DNA of 64,000 bases from Nyssa sinensis (lineage: Eukaryota > Streptophyta > Magnoliopsida > Cornales > Nyssaceae). How positions within the stretch are numbered: position 1 is the first letter of the stretch; every line of letters starts with the position of its first letter. Below the pieces are notes generated by a model. The model did no database searches and was not told the DNA's origin. It worked only from the letters and a program-made list of their open reading frames with translations. The position numbers were made by a program, and so were the translations under genes. Below, piece by piece: positions 33,700-45,861 of this stretch. The stretch is taken from assembly GCA_008638375.1 (NCBI GenBank), contig CM018051.1, forward strand, positions 14,415,969 through 14,479,968. The letters run 5' to 3'.

Positions 33700-35439
33700 T
33701 GGGGCCAGCTAAGCGCTGAGAGATAACTTTGGGATTTGGTGTTTATTAGTTGGGAAAATTGCTTTCCCGCCCAAATAACCCTCTAAAATTAATAATGTCT
33801 TAAATTCTATAATTAATGTCTTATAACCAGATTTTGTTACGTCAGCCTCAATTCATTTATGATAGAAATTTTTAAAATTGTACCATTACTTGTTAAGTTG
33901 TTATTAAGCATTGCAATACCCCCTCCTAATTTTATTCTCAGTTTTTTTAAAAAAAATGTCATATATTTTTAATTTATATTTATAATTATAATTTTTTATG
34001 ATATTATATATATTATATAAAATTTTTGGAATCTCACATGATTGATTTTAAAAATGATAACTTATTATAATGATGGTATAAAGAGAAGTTATGTAACGTT
34101 ATTCTTTTTAATACCGTTCAAAATTTACATAAAATGATTTATTATTTAAGGAGAAAAAATTTTTATACGACTTAATTAACTAAAGTGATAAGTTGTCTCC
34201 ACACAAGAAAAATTATTCATAAATTATATGATATCTTACTATGTCTTGTTAGTTTATTAATTCGATGTATTTGAGTTAGATGTGTTAAATAATGTTATTT
34301 AAATTTTTCACAAAATTTATGTCTCACAACAGATTTTTCTCTCACCAATCAACTATTACTGCAGCACAAATTGCAAAAATTATTTTTTGATTTTTTTAAA
34401 TACCTATTTTACCCTTCTTAAACATACAAAGTCAATTTTACCCTTATCAAATAAATAAGATGTTTTTTGGTATTTGAGTTTTCTTACAAAAATTAAATGT
34501 TTTTTAAATAATATAATTTTTAATGAAAAATCCAATAAAATATAATTTCATTTTTTTTTTTTATCGTCTTTACTCTTTTGTTGAAAAATTTAGAAGGAAA
34601 AATGTCACGTTACATTTAAATACAAATGACAAGTTAATTACACAAATAATTGTAACTAATAGTATTATTAAATGTTAAGTCTATTTATCAAAAAAAAAAT
34701 CTTATAAAATAGATGGTGTAAGAATATAAAACAGGTTTAATTTATTTAAACTTTTTTTCAAAGATGGGAAAGGATGTTAGACCTACGCGCGGTCGGAGTG
34801 AGTGGTAGCCCGTGGGTTCAAGATTGTCAGACGGATGAGTGAGGCAGATAATTAATATAATAATTGATTAAATTTAGGTTATTGGTCTTAATTATATCGT
34901 CTTAAGACGAGATTCTCAAGACAGTGCAAGGCATATTACAAAAACATATCAAAAGTATAAATAAAAGTGATATTAGCCATCCAATGCCACTAAATCTTAA
35001 TAAAAATCAGGCTATCTTATTTAAAGAGAAATTAAATATTTGATTCAAAATTAGTTGTTTGGTTATTATAAATTAGAATCAACTTAAATAGTGATGTCAT
35101 AATTTTTTTAAGTTAAAATTAATTTAATAAAATAAGTTGTTCCTTTGTGTATATATATATATATATATATATTGATAAGCAAGGCATTATCGACTAACTT
35201 GTCAACATCATATTAAGTTTGTGTGGTGCTAAGAATTTTTTTAATGAGTGAAATTGAATTTGCAAGTACGAAAATAAATTTTTTTCAAGCAATCCGTTCC
35301 GACTTCCCACTCGGTCATTCTCTTGAAATTAAATGAGGGTTGAGATCAATTTAATGAAATAAATTGTTCATTTATACTTATTTAGTAAAACATGTGAAAA
35401 ATAATACATTTCAAATGAAGTGACGACCAGTCATTGATT
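33700..35439. other. intergenic, AT-rich
   Basis: AT-rich sequence with an (AT)n run at 35150-35171. A short less AT-rich patch at 34765-34860 (GGTCGGAGTGAG...GTGGGTTCAAGA) looks slightly tRNA-like but does not fold into a tRNA. No gene is supported. Confidence 0.5.
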
Positions 35440-35860
35440 AAGTATTAAATTATGTGATTAATATATTATTAATAATTTTACGTAATATTATTTGAAATGT
35501 AAAATTTAATACATAAATTTAAAATATTAAATATTATTAATAATTTATATTTAATATTCTCATAGCAACTATAGTTCAATTATAGTAGAAATTAAAATTA
35601 TTGTGCCAACATTGGTTAAGTTTTTTTAAAAAAAAATTATATTTAATATTACAATATATAGGATAATATATATATATATATTCAAAAAATTATTATCAAA
35701 AGCGAACTAAAATATCAAATTAAAATCGTCATAACTTGAAACAACGACTTCAGAAATGATTTTGTTGCTTTACGGGTTGGAAAAAGAAATGGGATGTCCT
35801 TTTGTGGATAAGTATTTTCAATACACAAAGCAACGATTTAAAAAGCAAACAAAAACGCGG

Positions 35861-35985
35861 TGATTAAGGCATCGAGGGCGGCGCCGGCGGCATCATATGT
35901 ACGCGGTACCCCATACAGAATAAAGTTGTGCCGGGAATTGTCGTGACGTTAGTGCAAAGGATTGTGATAGCCTTGCCACATTATT
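35861..35985. other. GC-rich island in copy A
   Basis: Within very AT-rich DNA lies GAGGGCGGCGCCGGCGGCAT followed by TACGCGGTACC and a GTCGTGACGTTAGTG stretch. It is also present in copy C (57081-57210) and deleted from copy B. No confident protein or RNA could be assigned. Confidence 0.8.
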
Positions 35986-35996
35986 ATTAATTTTTA

Positions 35997-36506
35997 GGAT
36001 AAATTATTGAGAAAAATATTTAAAAAATTTTAAAATAAATTTTTTAATCTAAAAAAATAAAATTTTACTAAAAAAAATCAATTATAAACTTATATCTTAA
36101 TATCGTAAAAAAATATTAATAATTAGATTAAAATAAATTTTAATATATTTAAAAAAATATTAAATAGTTGATAAAATAAATTATTCAATCTACAAAAAAA
36201 TATAACATTTTTTAATTATTTAGAAGGTCTAAAAAATAAATTTTTACTTCATAAATTGTTTTCGATTAAAAATTTTGTTTTATATATTTTTTAGTATTTT
36301 TTTTTTAAATATATTTTGAAGGTTATTTTAATCTAATCAATAATATTTTGTAACGGTGTTTAGATGAAAATTAACAATTAGATTGTTTTTATTAAAAGTT
36401 TTTTTTTATATTTTTTTAGATAGAAAACATATATTATGGATTTTTTGGATTGAAAATTTTATTTTAAGGATACTTTAGTATTTTTTCCTAAATTATTTTG
36501 ATTTGC
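35997..36506. mobile_element. family 2 foldback palindrome, in copy A
   Basis: An imperfect inverted repeat of about 510 bp. The left arm contains TTTTTTAATCTAAAAAA and ATCTTAATATCGTAAAAA, and the right arm contains the complementary TTTGTAACGGTGTTTAGATG and TGGATTTTTTGGATTGAAAA. The ends are GGATAAATTATTGAG and CCTAAATTATTTT. Other copies: 48710-49265 (free-standing), 57215-57733 (copy C), and 52793-53122 (copy B, left arm mostly deleted). Confidence 0.6.
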
Positions 36507-36589
36507 TTTTAGATTTTTCTTTCAAAAATTTTAAATTGACACTGTTTTTTTTTATTATAAAATTATAAATACTTCTCATTCAGTCTAAA

Positions 36590-36992
36590 TTTATTTAAAA
36601 TTGATAAAAGTGTCACTTTCATTCTATTTTGTTTTTTTGCATTTTAATTTTCATCAATTTCTCTAACTTTTTTTTAAAAGATTTTTTTTATATTATATAA
36701 AATTAAATCTAAGATAAATAACTTATTTTTTTAATTTTTTTTAGCCAAATATAATTTTAATTAATATTAATTTGAAAATAAAAAAAAATTAAAAAATGTT
36801 GGTCAAAATCTGTTTAAAAATGTAAATTAAATAAATAAATAGATAATTTTATCATTTTCAAAAAATTATTAGCTAAAGGGGAAGAATTTATAATTTGTCA
36901 ATAAAAATATGAGAGATTAGTGTCATTTCAGAAACTTCATTTAAAGTCTTTATAAATGTTAGAAACATCAATAGAAGTCAGGATAATTTATC
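36590..36992. mobile_element. family 1 foldback element, partial (copy A)
   Basis: The right arm is readable: GATAATTTTATCATTTTC, then a GAGATTAGTGTCATTTC motif, and the terminal GAAGTCAGGATAATTTATC. The left arm is poorly preserved. Confidence 0.45.
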
Positions 36993-39744
36993 ATATTTTT
37001 TATTTATAATTACACTAATTTTTCTTTGACATTTGATAATAGTGGTTTCTCCTTCTACATATGACTATTGTCATGAATTTATTGTTTTTATTTGTAGAAA
37101 TAATTACAATGTCATATTTTATAATATCTAATAATTATATTAACTTCTTATGTGATTTTTGAAAAAGTAAAAAATGTCAATATAATAAATTAGAGTATTT
37201 TAGTTATATAAAAAAATTAATTAAAATCATAACACAGTCACTAACAAACTTTATATGAAATAAGAAATTTGTATATTTCTGGTGTAACAAATAGAAGGTG
37301 GGTGTAATCCTAAAGAATTAATGATAATTCTATATAATTATCAAATAACTCGAGAAAGATAAGTATAATTATATTTTTTTAATATAAACATTAACTTAAC
37401 ATGAAAAATGGAAAATGAACACTAACACGACTTGAATTATTACAGCATTTGAATTGAATCTCAATTCTTTACTCCGTGTCAAATTCGAGTAGTACCTTTT
37501 TTTTATTACTTAATTGGAAAGGGGTTAATTCAATTAAGTGTTTAAATTAATTTGTTTTTAGTAAATGTATTGGTTATTATTGTAAAAAGCTAAATAAAAA
37601 ATGATATGGGTTTTAAGTAGGAGAACTATTACTTATCATTAAACACTAATTATTTTTAACTAAAATTTAAAATTCATTCTTAAACTTTGTGAGTCTTGGC
37701 ACAAGAGTAAAATTATTTTATTGTAAGTAGAATTGTAAATAAGTCAAATTGAACTTAGCATTGAGTTTTTTTTTTTCTTTTTCAATACAACAATGGGGAG
37801 GAGAGAACTAATCTAAGTGTGTGTGCGTGGCAAGAGATTCGAATTTTGACCAATCGTGTGAAGAGGGAGTTTTTAACCATCTTATGTTGGTGTGGTATTC
37901 AAACTTGATTTATTAAAATTGATAAGTTTTAAATTGTGATTAAGTTTTATTTATTTATGTTTCATGTAGTTTGAGTAGGTTAACTTTTTTATATTAAATT
38001 AGAATAGTTATCACTTTGTCAAGCGAAATTTGAGGTGAGTATAATAAATTCATCAACATAAAATTATATTTAAATGTGACTTATTTATTTTATAAACCAA
38101 TGTTGAACAATCTTCTAACCAATCACAAATGAAACTCATGTAAATTGATTCGATTTACACTCCTCACTATAATCCGTCTCTTCACAGAGACTCCTCTTTC
38201 ATCCTCAAATCTTCTATTCTACAAATTTACTACTGAAGTTAATAAGACCATTAATATTTCAATATTAAGATTTATTATTATTAAACAGAAAAATCTGCCA
38301 TTGCAAAAGGATTCAGTGTTGGGTGATTATCACGAATTTATTCAAATTTTTGATGATTTATTTGAGACCCAAGACGACCTAGGAGAATACTCGGGAAAAT
38401 TTTTTTAACCCGATTTTGTTTTGAGTTCGTTTTGTCTCTTATATTCTAACCTGCTTATGCAAAGGTATTATCTTGTAGTGTTTTGACTTATGAAAAGATA
38501 ATCGTCATTAAGATAAAAGCAAGATTTTGAATTTTGAGAGTTTTTTACTCTTGTAATTTTTTTTGATATATAATGAATTTATCATTACTGTCCGTGGACG
38601 TAGACATCTTGTCAAAATAAATAAATCTTATATTTTTTCTGTGTATTTTATTTTATTTATACTTCTTTAAAATTAATTTATTATTTATTTAATAATTTTT
38701 ACATAACATTTAAGCACTCGAGCATTTAGACTATAACATGCAAATACATTGATATTCAAAAGTCAAATAAGTAATCAACATCTACCCATTTTGTTACGTT
38801 TTTGTTTTATTTTTATTTTTTGTATTTTCGAGAATGAAAATTATAAGAAATTTAAGAATACATCTATTTTCGTGTCATTTTTGTTTTTTTAATTAATTGA
38901 ATTTTTCAAAATATGGAAAACTACTTTTAGTAATTTATTAAAAATGAACAATTTTTTGAATATTTTTTTTTTAAAAAAAAAGGATTTTCCAAAATGGCTT
39001 TACAAACTATGTTTTCATTTTTCTTTTAATTTTTTTAAAATTTTACTCAGTCATTCAAACATTTTAACTTCCCACACTAATCATTCTAACACTTCTAATT
39101 GCAAGCTAAGCTTTGAAAAAAGTACAAATGTAAAATTGGAAGAAGTAGAAAGGTTGAATACCCGGAATGGAATTTAGTAATAAAGATATTGAGAATAAAA
39201 TTTTAATGTTTCGAGTTTGATTTTTTTCTTCACTAATTATTGATAATTGAAATTTAAAAAATGAAACTGACATTCACGAAAATAAAGACTTAATAATCTG
39301 ATGTGTGTAAACTAATTTAAAATACTAAAACTATAGTTGCATATCAGAGATACCAAGAAGAGTGTTTTTTCATACCGATAAAAACAAAAAGTTAAAATGA
39401 AATGTGATTAACTCCACTCTAAAACTATATTTAAATGATAATAATTGAATTAAAAAAATCCTAAGACAGAAATAATTGAGGTCCCAAAGTCTAAACTCCG
39501 GAACTCATAATCATACTGTCATACATATGATTACCATTATTCAACTATAGTTTAAAATCTATAGTTGCAATGCTCATCTGGTGAAGTACAATAATAGCAT
39601 ATAACATTTGACCGTTAATAGTAAGGTTGGCTAGATTCCCCCAACTTGGGATGGACCACTGTCAGAATCCCATGCAGATATATCATGAGGTAATCCTGAC
39701 CATTCATCATGATTCATGCACCATAAAATATATCTATACCATAT

Positions 39745-40195
39745 ATGGATGGAAAATGCTAATACTTTCAATTTTGGGTAAACTAATCTGACATTTTCTT
39801 AGATTTTTAATAATTGCATTAATTTTTTTTTTAAAAAAATTAATATTATACTAATTTCTTTTAGTTTATTTGATAATATACTAATTTCTTTTAGTTTGGA
39901 AAATGCTAATACTTTCAATTTTGGGTAAATATGGATGGAAAATGCTAATACTTTCAATTTTGGGTAAACTAATCTGACATTTTCTTAGATTTTTAATAAT
40001 TGCATTAATTTTTTTTAAAAAAAATTTTAAATTATACTAATTTCTTTTAGTTTATTTGATAACATACTAATTTCTTTTAGTTTGGAAAATGCTAATACTT
40101 TCAATTTTGGGTAAACTAGTCTGACATTTTCTTAGATTTTTAATAATTACATTGAATTTTTTTTAAATTTTTTAAAATTATATTAATTTCTTTTA
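39745..40195. repeat. local tandem repeats inside copy A
   Basis: The words AATGCTAATACTTTCAATTT followed by TGGGTAAA occur four times (about 39756, 39902, 39940, 40087), each time with TCTGACATTTTCTTAGATTT or a shortened continuation. Copies B and C have this block once. Confidence 0.85.
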
Positions 40196-40566
40196 GTTTA
40201 TTTCTGTCAATTTTTTTCTTTAAAATCTCAAAATTAGCCCTTTCATTTTTTTTTAATTTTTAAAATGTTAACTAATTTTCTTTTCATTTTTTAAATAAAT
40301 ATTGATAAAAACCTTAAATTTATTTTTAAATGAAATAAAAATATGTTATTCACCTCAATTTATTTTTATATAAAATAATAAAAAAATTTAAAAAGTTAGA
40401 AAAAATTAGAAAAAATTTAAAAAATATAAAAATAAATAAATAAAATGGGTAATTCTGTTATTTTGGAAAAAAAAAATTGACTAGAGGAAGATATTTGTAT
40501 ATTTTAAAGTAAAACAAAGAAAGCTTGTGTAATTTCAAAAATCTCAGAAGAGGTTAGTATAATTTA
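39772..40566. mobile_element. family 1 foldback element in copy A, expanded by tandem repeats
   Basis: Left arm GGGTAAACTAATCTGACATT, right arm with GGGTAATTCTGTTATTTTGG, then GAAGAGGTTAGTATAATTTA. The left arm has been multiplied. The equivalent in copy B is 56352-56806 and in copy C 61966-62169 (cut by the gypsy element). Confidence 0.5.
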
Positions 40567-40570
40567 TTTT

Positions 40571-41405
40571 TAAAATTTTTATCTTAAAATTTTATATCTC
40601 AAATATGTGACACTATAATATTAATAGTGTGTTAAATTATATAATTAATATATTACAATGATACTTTGTGTCATTACCATCGTACTGTTTAGGATAAAAA
40701 TTTAAAAAATATAGCATTTCTCAAAATAAATTCTATGTTCAGGGCTTGTAAGAGAAATGAACCTTCCCGATTTCAAATAAAATGAAAGATCCGAATCTCT
40801 TAAAAAAAACTGATATTCTTTATATGCAATGTGCATGGTGCTTTAAGATGATAAAAAAGCCACAAGAAGGGCACAAGCAAGAATCTATTAAAAAAACTGA
40901 TATTCTCTATCTGCAATGTGCATGGTGCTTTAAGATGATAAAAAACTAAAGCCACGAGAAGGGCACAAGCAAAAACACAAGGGACACGTTTTTTTGACCG
41001 GATAAGAAGGAAGGGTAAAATAGGATAAATGATATTTTATTTCATATTTAGATATTTACTTAGGATGAAATTAGTAATAATTATATTTTTCTAATGTGAG
41101 ATAAAAATAATTCTACCAAAGTGATGGTAGAGAAAGAGGAAAGAAATTATTTCTAACAATCATTATTGAAGTTACCTACATAAATTTTTGTAATATATTA
41201 TTATTTTTGTTGATGATAATTTTAGACTATTAAATAGATTTTAAATGTACCGTCTATTTTTTCTCTCACATCTATTAGCAATCTTTTTTATTCATATTTG
41301 CACGTAATAAATTATTAAATATGTTAAACCATCTCTTATTTATCTATATCTCTCTATTGTTTTTAATTTTTGTTTTTAAAATTTTTAACCATATATTTTA
41401 GAAAT
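40571..41405. other. intergenic, with an 88-bp tandem duplication
   Basis: Two adjacent units at 40794-40880 and 40882-40970 share AAAAAAACTGATATTCT, GCAATGTGCATGGTGCTTTA and AGAAGGGCACAAGCAA with few differences. The rest is AT-rich and featureless. Confidence 0.75.
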
Positions 41406-42316
41406 TGTTGGGATACATGGGTATCTCACAATACTTGTGTCCCACATCGATTGGGAAGTGAGACTTTCCTTAATATATTAGTATACACCTTATTGGGCTT
41501 TGTAAAATTGTGCAAAGTAATGGGGTGACTCTTGCACAAATGAGATCATGGGAAGCCCAGTGGAATTTGGGCTACCCCTTCCAGAAATCAATTAACATGT
41601 GTAAATTCCCGAATTTGAGCCTCGCGTGTGTGTCTGATTGATCAAGTTTTTGTGACTTTATTTAGCCTTCCTTTGAAGTTCTCCCTCACAACCGAAGGTC
41701 TATATTCATTGTTTTATACACAATATATTCGAACTCATTATTGCTCTATTGAAGTTTTGCCACTGCTTCAACTGTTTGCTCTATTGAAGTTCTGCCACTG
41801 CTTCAACTATTTTGTTCCATTGCTGTTTTTTTTTTTCAATTTGTCAACGACCAGAGAATTGTAAAGGAGTGTTCATTTGGTCCAAAGCACTTGCGAGTGT
41901 ACGCTTACTAAAACCGACTGTTATATATTCGAACTCATTATTGCTCCATTGAAGTTTTGTCATTGCTTTAACTGTTTTGTTTCATTGCTATTTTCTTTTT
42001 AATCTGTCAACGACCAGAGAATTGTGAAAGAGTGTTCGTTTGGTCCAAAGCACTTGCGAGTGTACGGTTGCTAGGACCGGCTGTTGTATCTTAGAGGGTG
42101 GAGCGCCGTCAATCTGCTACATCGAGGTTCAACCTCCGAGTGACGAAATTACTCTTAAGAACAATATTTATACACACCTCAGCCGCTAATTTTTCAATTC
42201 CTTTCTTGCTTTACTTTTCTAAATTTGGTTGATAGCTTTATTCTATTCTTGCCTTAAGATTCAAGTTAGTAATCTAACCTAACCCTAAAACTTCTTTAAA
42301 GAAAATTTTTACAACA
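41406..42316. mobile_element. solo-LTR-like block with internal duplication
   Basis: It begins TGTTGGGATACATGGGTATC and ends TTTTACAACA, giving TGTTG...CAACA ends. It contains TGTGTCCCACATCGATTGGG and GTGGAATTTGGGCTACC-type words common in plant LTR or promoter repeats. Inside, about 200 bp is duplicated in tandem: ATATATTCGAACTCATTATT at 41723 and 41924, and CAACGACCAGAGAATTGT at 41846 and 42008, each followed by CACTTGCGAGTGTACG. No matching second LTR or coding region is adjacent, and no convincing target duplication is seen, so the identification is tentative. Confidence 0.45.
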
Positions 42317-44567
42317 ATTTAATTATTCTAAGATCTCAAAAAACTTTTTTATTAAGAATATAAATTTAATATCACATGAGATTTTTTTTCCATAATTTTT
42401 TATTATTTTTATAAATAATTGTACCGATCTAAGTATAGAATTAAAATATAACAGTATATCTGGACTTTTTATTCGAATATGTTTCAAATATTAAAATAAA
42501 ATATTTAATATTTCATAAAATTTTATTTCTTATCTGATCCGAAATGATGTAAAATGAGGGGAAGGGGCACATGAAATGGAGCCAAAGAAAGGGACCCGTG
42601 AAACAAGTATATTATTAGATCAAACGGGTCAAAGTGAGCTTGGAGACAAAGGACATGTTTGAAATCTGTTCATAAAATAAGAGATGAAACTAGGGCTAGT
42701 AGAGGCTAGAGCTGTAGCCACAATTTTTTTCTAACTCATACCAAGCATATGTAACTCCTTTAACATTTTCAAGACACAAAGCATGCATCCACAACTCTCT
42801 CTGTCTCTATCCACACTCATACAAAGCATATGCTACTCTCTTTAATAATTTCAAGACACAAAGCATCCACAATTGTTCCTTTTGAAAAATTGTTCAGTAG
42901 TTTTGATCTAATGATCCCAACACCAGATGATGTATCACATGTGTATTTATAATACATTATTATACATGTAACTTTTCATCTGACCCTTGAATACACACAT
43001 GGCTCCCTCTCTCTCTCTCTCTCTCTCTCTTCTTTCTCTCACACATGCTCATGTGGGCAATAAATACCTCCACTTAAACATTTTAAAATAAAAATAAAAA
43101 GGCCCCCCTAAATCAAGTGCTAATAAATCATTTTATCGGATCACTTACATTTTGTTTTCCAAGGATAGAGTTATTTTCAAAAGCTTTTACTATACTTGAT
43201 TTTATAGTTATTTAAAATGGATGGTTTGTTTTTTTAAACCTCCACTGCTTACTATAATAATAAAATATTTGCACTGTTAAATATGAGAATGCAATATCAA
43301 ATATAAGAAAATTTAATTTGTACAAAAATAATACCAAAGTGATACGCAAAACTTATACTAATTAATAGTTTTTTTAAAGTGTGAAAGCAATTAAACCTTC
43401 TCATGGAAGTATATGCTCTTTAAGCATTGTATCTGAAAATTGTGAATTAATTTTTTTTTTCATAACATGGATTAACATTTTTTTTCACAAAGTACAATGA
43501 TTTAATGCAGTTGGAGATGATATGTAGGTTTTAAAATTTTCAAACTTCATTACATTGGATAGGTGGGAAATATATGCCTCCGAAACTGTTTAATTTAAAA
43601 AAAGCTTTTTCCAATTCATAAATTTGTCAAAGTTTATTCAATATGTCAAACAGGGACTAGCCAAATTGGCTACTCATATTATTGTTAAAAGGTAAGATCA
43701 CAAGTTTGAGTCTTACTCTGTTATCAGGGGATTGTGCATTATTTTTATCTAATTATAAACTAAATTGTGTTGTGGACTATGTTTTGTTATTTTCATAAAT
43801 TGTTTCCATTGCTTCTTTAAAAATAATAATCGAACACTAGAAGGGGAGAAAAAGGGAAGAATTTGCATGAATCTTCATAACAAATACTTATAAGGTGAGT
43901 CTATTACTTTAAAATACTTAAGTTATTCATGAATTTGCATAAAAAATAATTTTTTATTTAAAATTATTTTTTGGCAAGAGCGATAACTTTATATATAAAA
44001 CAATTAATTATTTTTATTTGAAAATAATAAATTTAGTACAATCACGACATAAAGTACAAGGTGCATATACAAATAAGATAGTCCAAATATAGAATAAGAA
44101 AAATATTAACGTCAATCGTAAATGGTCGCACTCGCTATTTAATTGGTATGTGTATTACACGTGCGATCACGCACATACATGTATTACACAGGCTAATCAA
44201 ATTGCGAGTATCACGATTGACACTAATTTTTTTTTTTATAAAATAATGTTTGAGATCGAATAGTATAAGAATAGGCATTTTTTTTATAAAGGGTTGGAGA
44301 TGGAAGTGTCCTATCTCACACTCTTCTTTAGTAATGTAGCGAAGGGACTTATATCCTCAGTAATAACTTATTATACTTTCTATAATATATAATGTATTTA
44401 AAAGAATGGTAACTTATTTTGTTATAAAACCAATAATTTTGCTATAATGATATAGAGCTTCAGAGAAACTATTGCATAAAATATGAATTCTTTATAACAA
44501 AATAGATTGTAGGAAGTTATTTTGATACGTACAAGTTAATATTTTGTATTATCAATAATAAAAAAGA
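42317..44567. other. intergenic, no recognised gene
   Basis: It holds a tandem duplication of about 80 bp (42734-42796 and 42816-42876, sharing AAGCATATG, TTTCAAGACACAAAGCAT and TCCACAA), a (CT)11 run at 43009-43030, and a short SINE-like piece at 43648-43760. Otherwise AT-rich. Confidence 0.6.
43648..43760 (+). repeat. possible tRNA-derived SINE fragment
   Basis: GGGACTAGCCAAATTGGCTA resembles an A box, and CACAAGTTTGAGTCTTACTC about 35 bp later resembles a B box of RNA polymerase III promoters. No poly(A/T) tail or target duplication was found. Confidence 0.3.
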
Positions 44568-45076
44568 TAGGTAAATTACACGGATCTTTTCTGAGGTTTA
44601 TGACAATTATACTGACCTCCTCTAAAGTTTTTAAAATTATACTAACCTCCTCTATTTTACCTGAAAATATATAGATACCTCTCTTTTGTCAATTTTTTTT
44701 TCTTTTTGAAATGACAAAATTGTTCATTTTATTTATTTATTTTGTATTTTTCTAATTTTGACCAATTTTTTTTTTTCTGTTTTTTTAATTTTTTATTTAA
44801 AAATAAATTTAAAATAAATAACTTGTTTTCATTTTATATAAAAATAAATTAAAAGTTTTTATCAATATGTATTTGAAAAATGAAAAAAATTGGTCAAAAT
44901 TTAAAAAATTGAAAAAAAAAATGAATGTGGTAGTTTTGTCATTTAAGAAAAATTGATAGGAGAGAAGTATTTGTATATTATTATGTAAAATATAAAAGGT
45001 CAGTATAATTTCAGAAACCTCAGAAATATCTGTCTAATTGTTATAAATCTCAGAGAATATCAATATAATTTATCCA
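44568..45076. mobile_element. family 1 foldback element (copy b)
   Basis: Left arm GGTAAATTACACGGATC, then ATTATACTGACCTCCTC and ATTATACTAACCTCCTC; right arm GGTCAGTATAATTTCAG and the terminal TATCAATATAATTTATCC. About 510 bp with nearly complete arms. Confidence 0.7.
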
Positions 45077-45861
45077 AAAAAAATTCATAAATAATACGAA
45101 ATCAAATAAAAAATATTGTATACTTACAAGCATGTGAATTTTCATGTACCCAGCACATATAAAACACAAAATACTGTGTGATTCACATAACGAGTAATAT
45201 TTTATAATACAACTACTCACATAAAAGTATGATTCATATGAGTATGATAATTACAAATTACACATCTATTTAAATAGTTACGCTAAAAAAATAAATTATG
45301 TCACAGAATAATACTCTTCACATCATTAATGTGTGAGGAAAGCATTTAATGTTTGGGCAAAATGTGGGCAAGAATACTGCAAATGCGAATTCCTTTGTTA
45401 GGTTGTGACATATGAAACATTTTGGGAGTAGAAATGGATGTTTATTTCTGCTGAGAGTGACAGAGTAGAAGCAAAGTTCTGATCATCTTTCAGAATTGGA
45501 CCGTTAGAATGGATAAACAATACAGTAGTACTATTTTGGCTTGATAGATGGACAGATCCCTCCCCATGTGACAGAGTCACGTGAGAGAATACTTTGTAAG
45601 TAACTGAAAATTACCTAACACAAAATAAAGTCTGCAGTGCTACGCGGATCTAGATATTTTTGTTTAGGGTCTAAATTTTAGCTATTAAAATTGAAAAATG
45701 TTGACATAGATATAGAAAATTTTTTGGAAAAAACAATTTCTATTTTATTAAAATATTTTAATAAAATTAGTAATAAAAAATATAATATCAAATTTTTTTT
45801 TTTTTGAAAACCATGACTCCCTTGTCCTCCTAAATCCACTTCATCATGCAAAGCTAGTGGC

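Larger units (their letters stand above)
35440..40570. repeat. segmental repeat, copy A
   Basis: About 5.1 kb matches copies B (52290-56806) and C (56807-62169) in the same order: an AT-rich head, the sequence GCTTTACGGGTTGG...TTTAAAAAGCAAACAAAAACGCGG, a GC-rich island, a family 2 palindrome, a long AT-rich stretch, the dispersed HEF-IQIF repeat, a region with GACCACTGTCAGAA-like words, and a family 1 palindrome at the end. Copy A lacks the C2 gene. Confidence 0.88.

Noticed and set aside
34765..34860. tRNA-like patch with GTGGGTTCAAGA
   Set aside because: Does not form acceptor and anticodon stems; A and B boxes not convincing.
38145..38408. Plus-strand frame with HEFIQIFDDLFET, repeated at 59277-59513
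   Set aside because: The same words occur in a dispersed repeat also present at 23.5 kb; the frames differ in length and lack gene features, so repeat DNA rather than a gene family.
38944..39177. Frames of 77 residues repeated at 38944-39177 and 59993-60226
   Set aside because: Lys/Phe/Asn-rich AT-driven translation of the segmental repeat; indels between copies do not respect codons.
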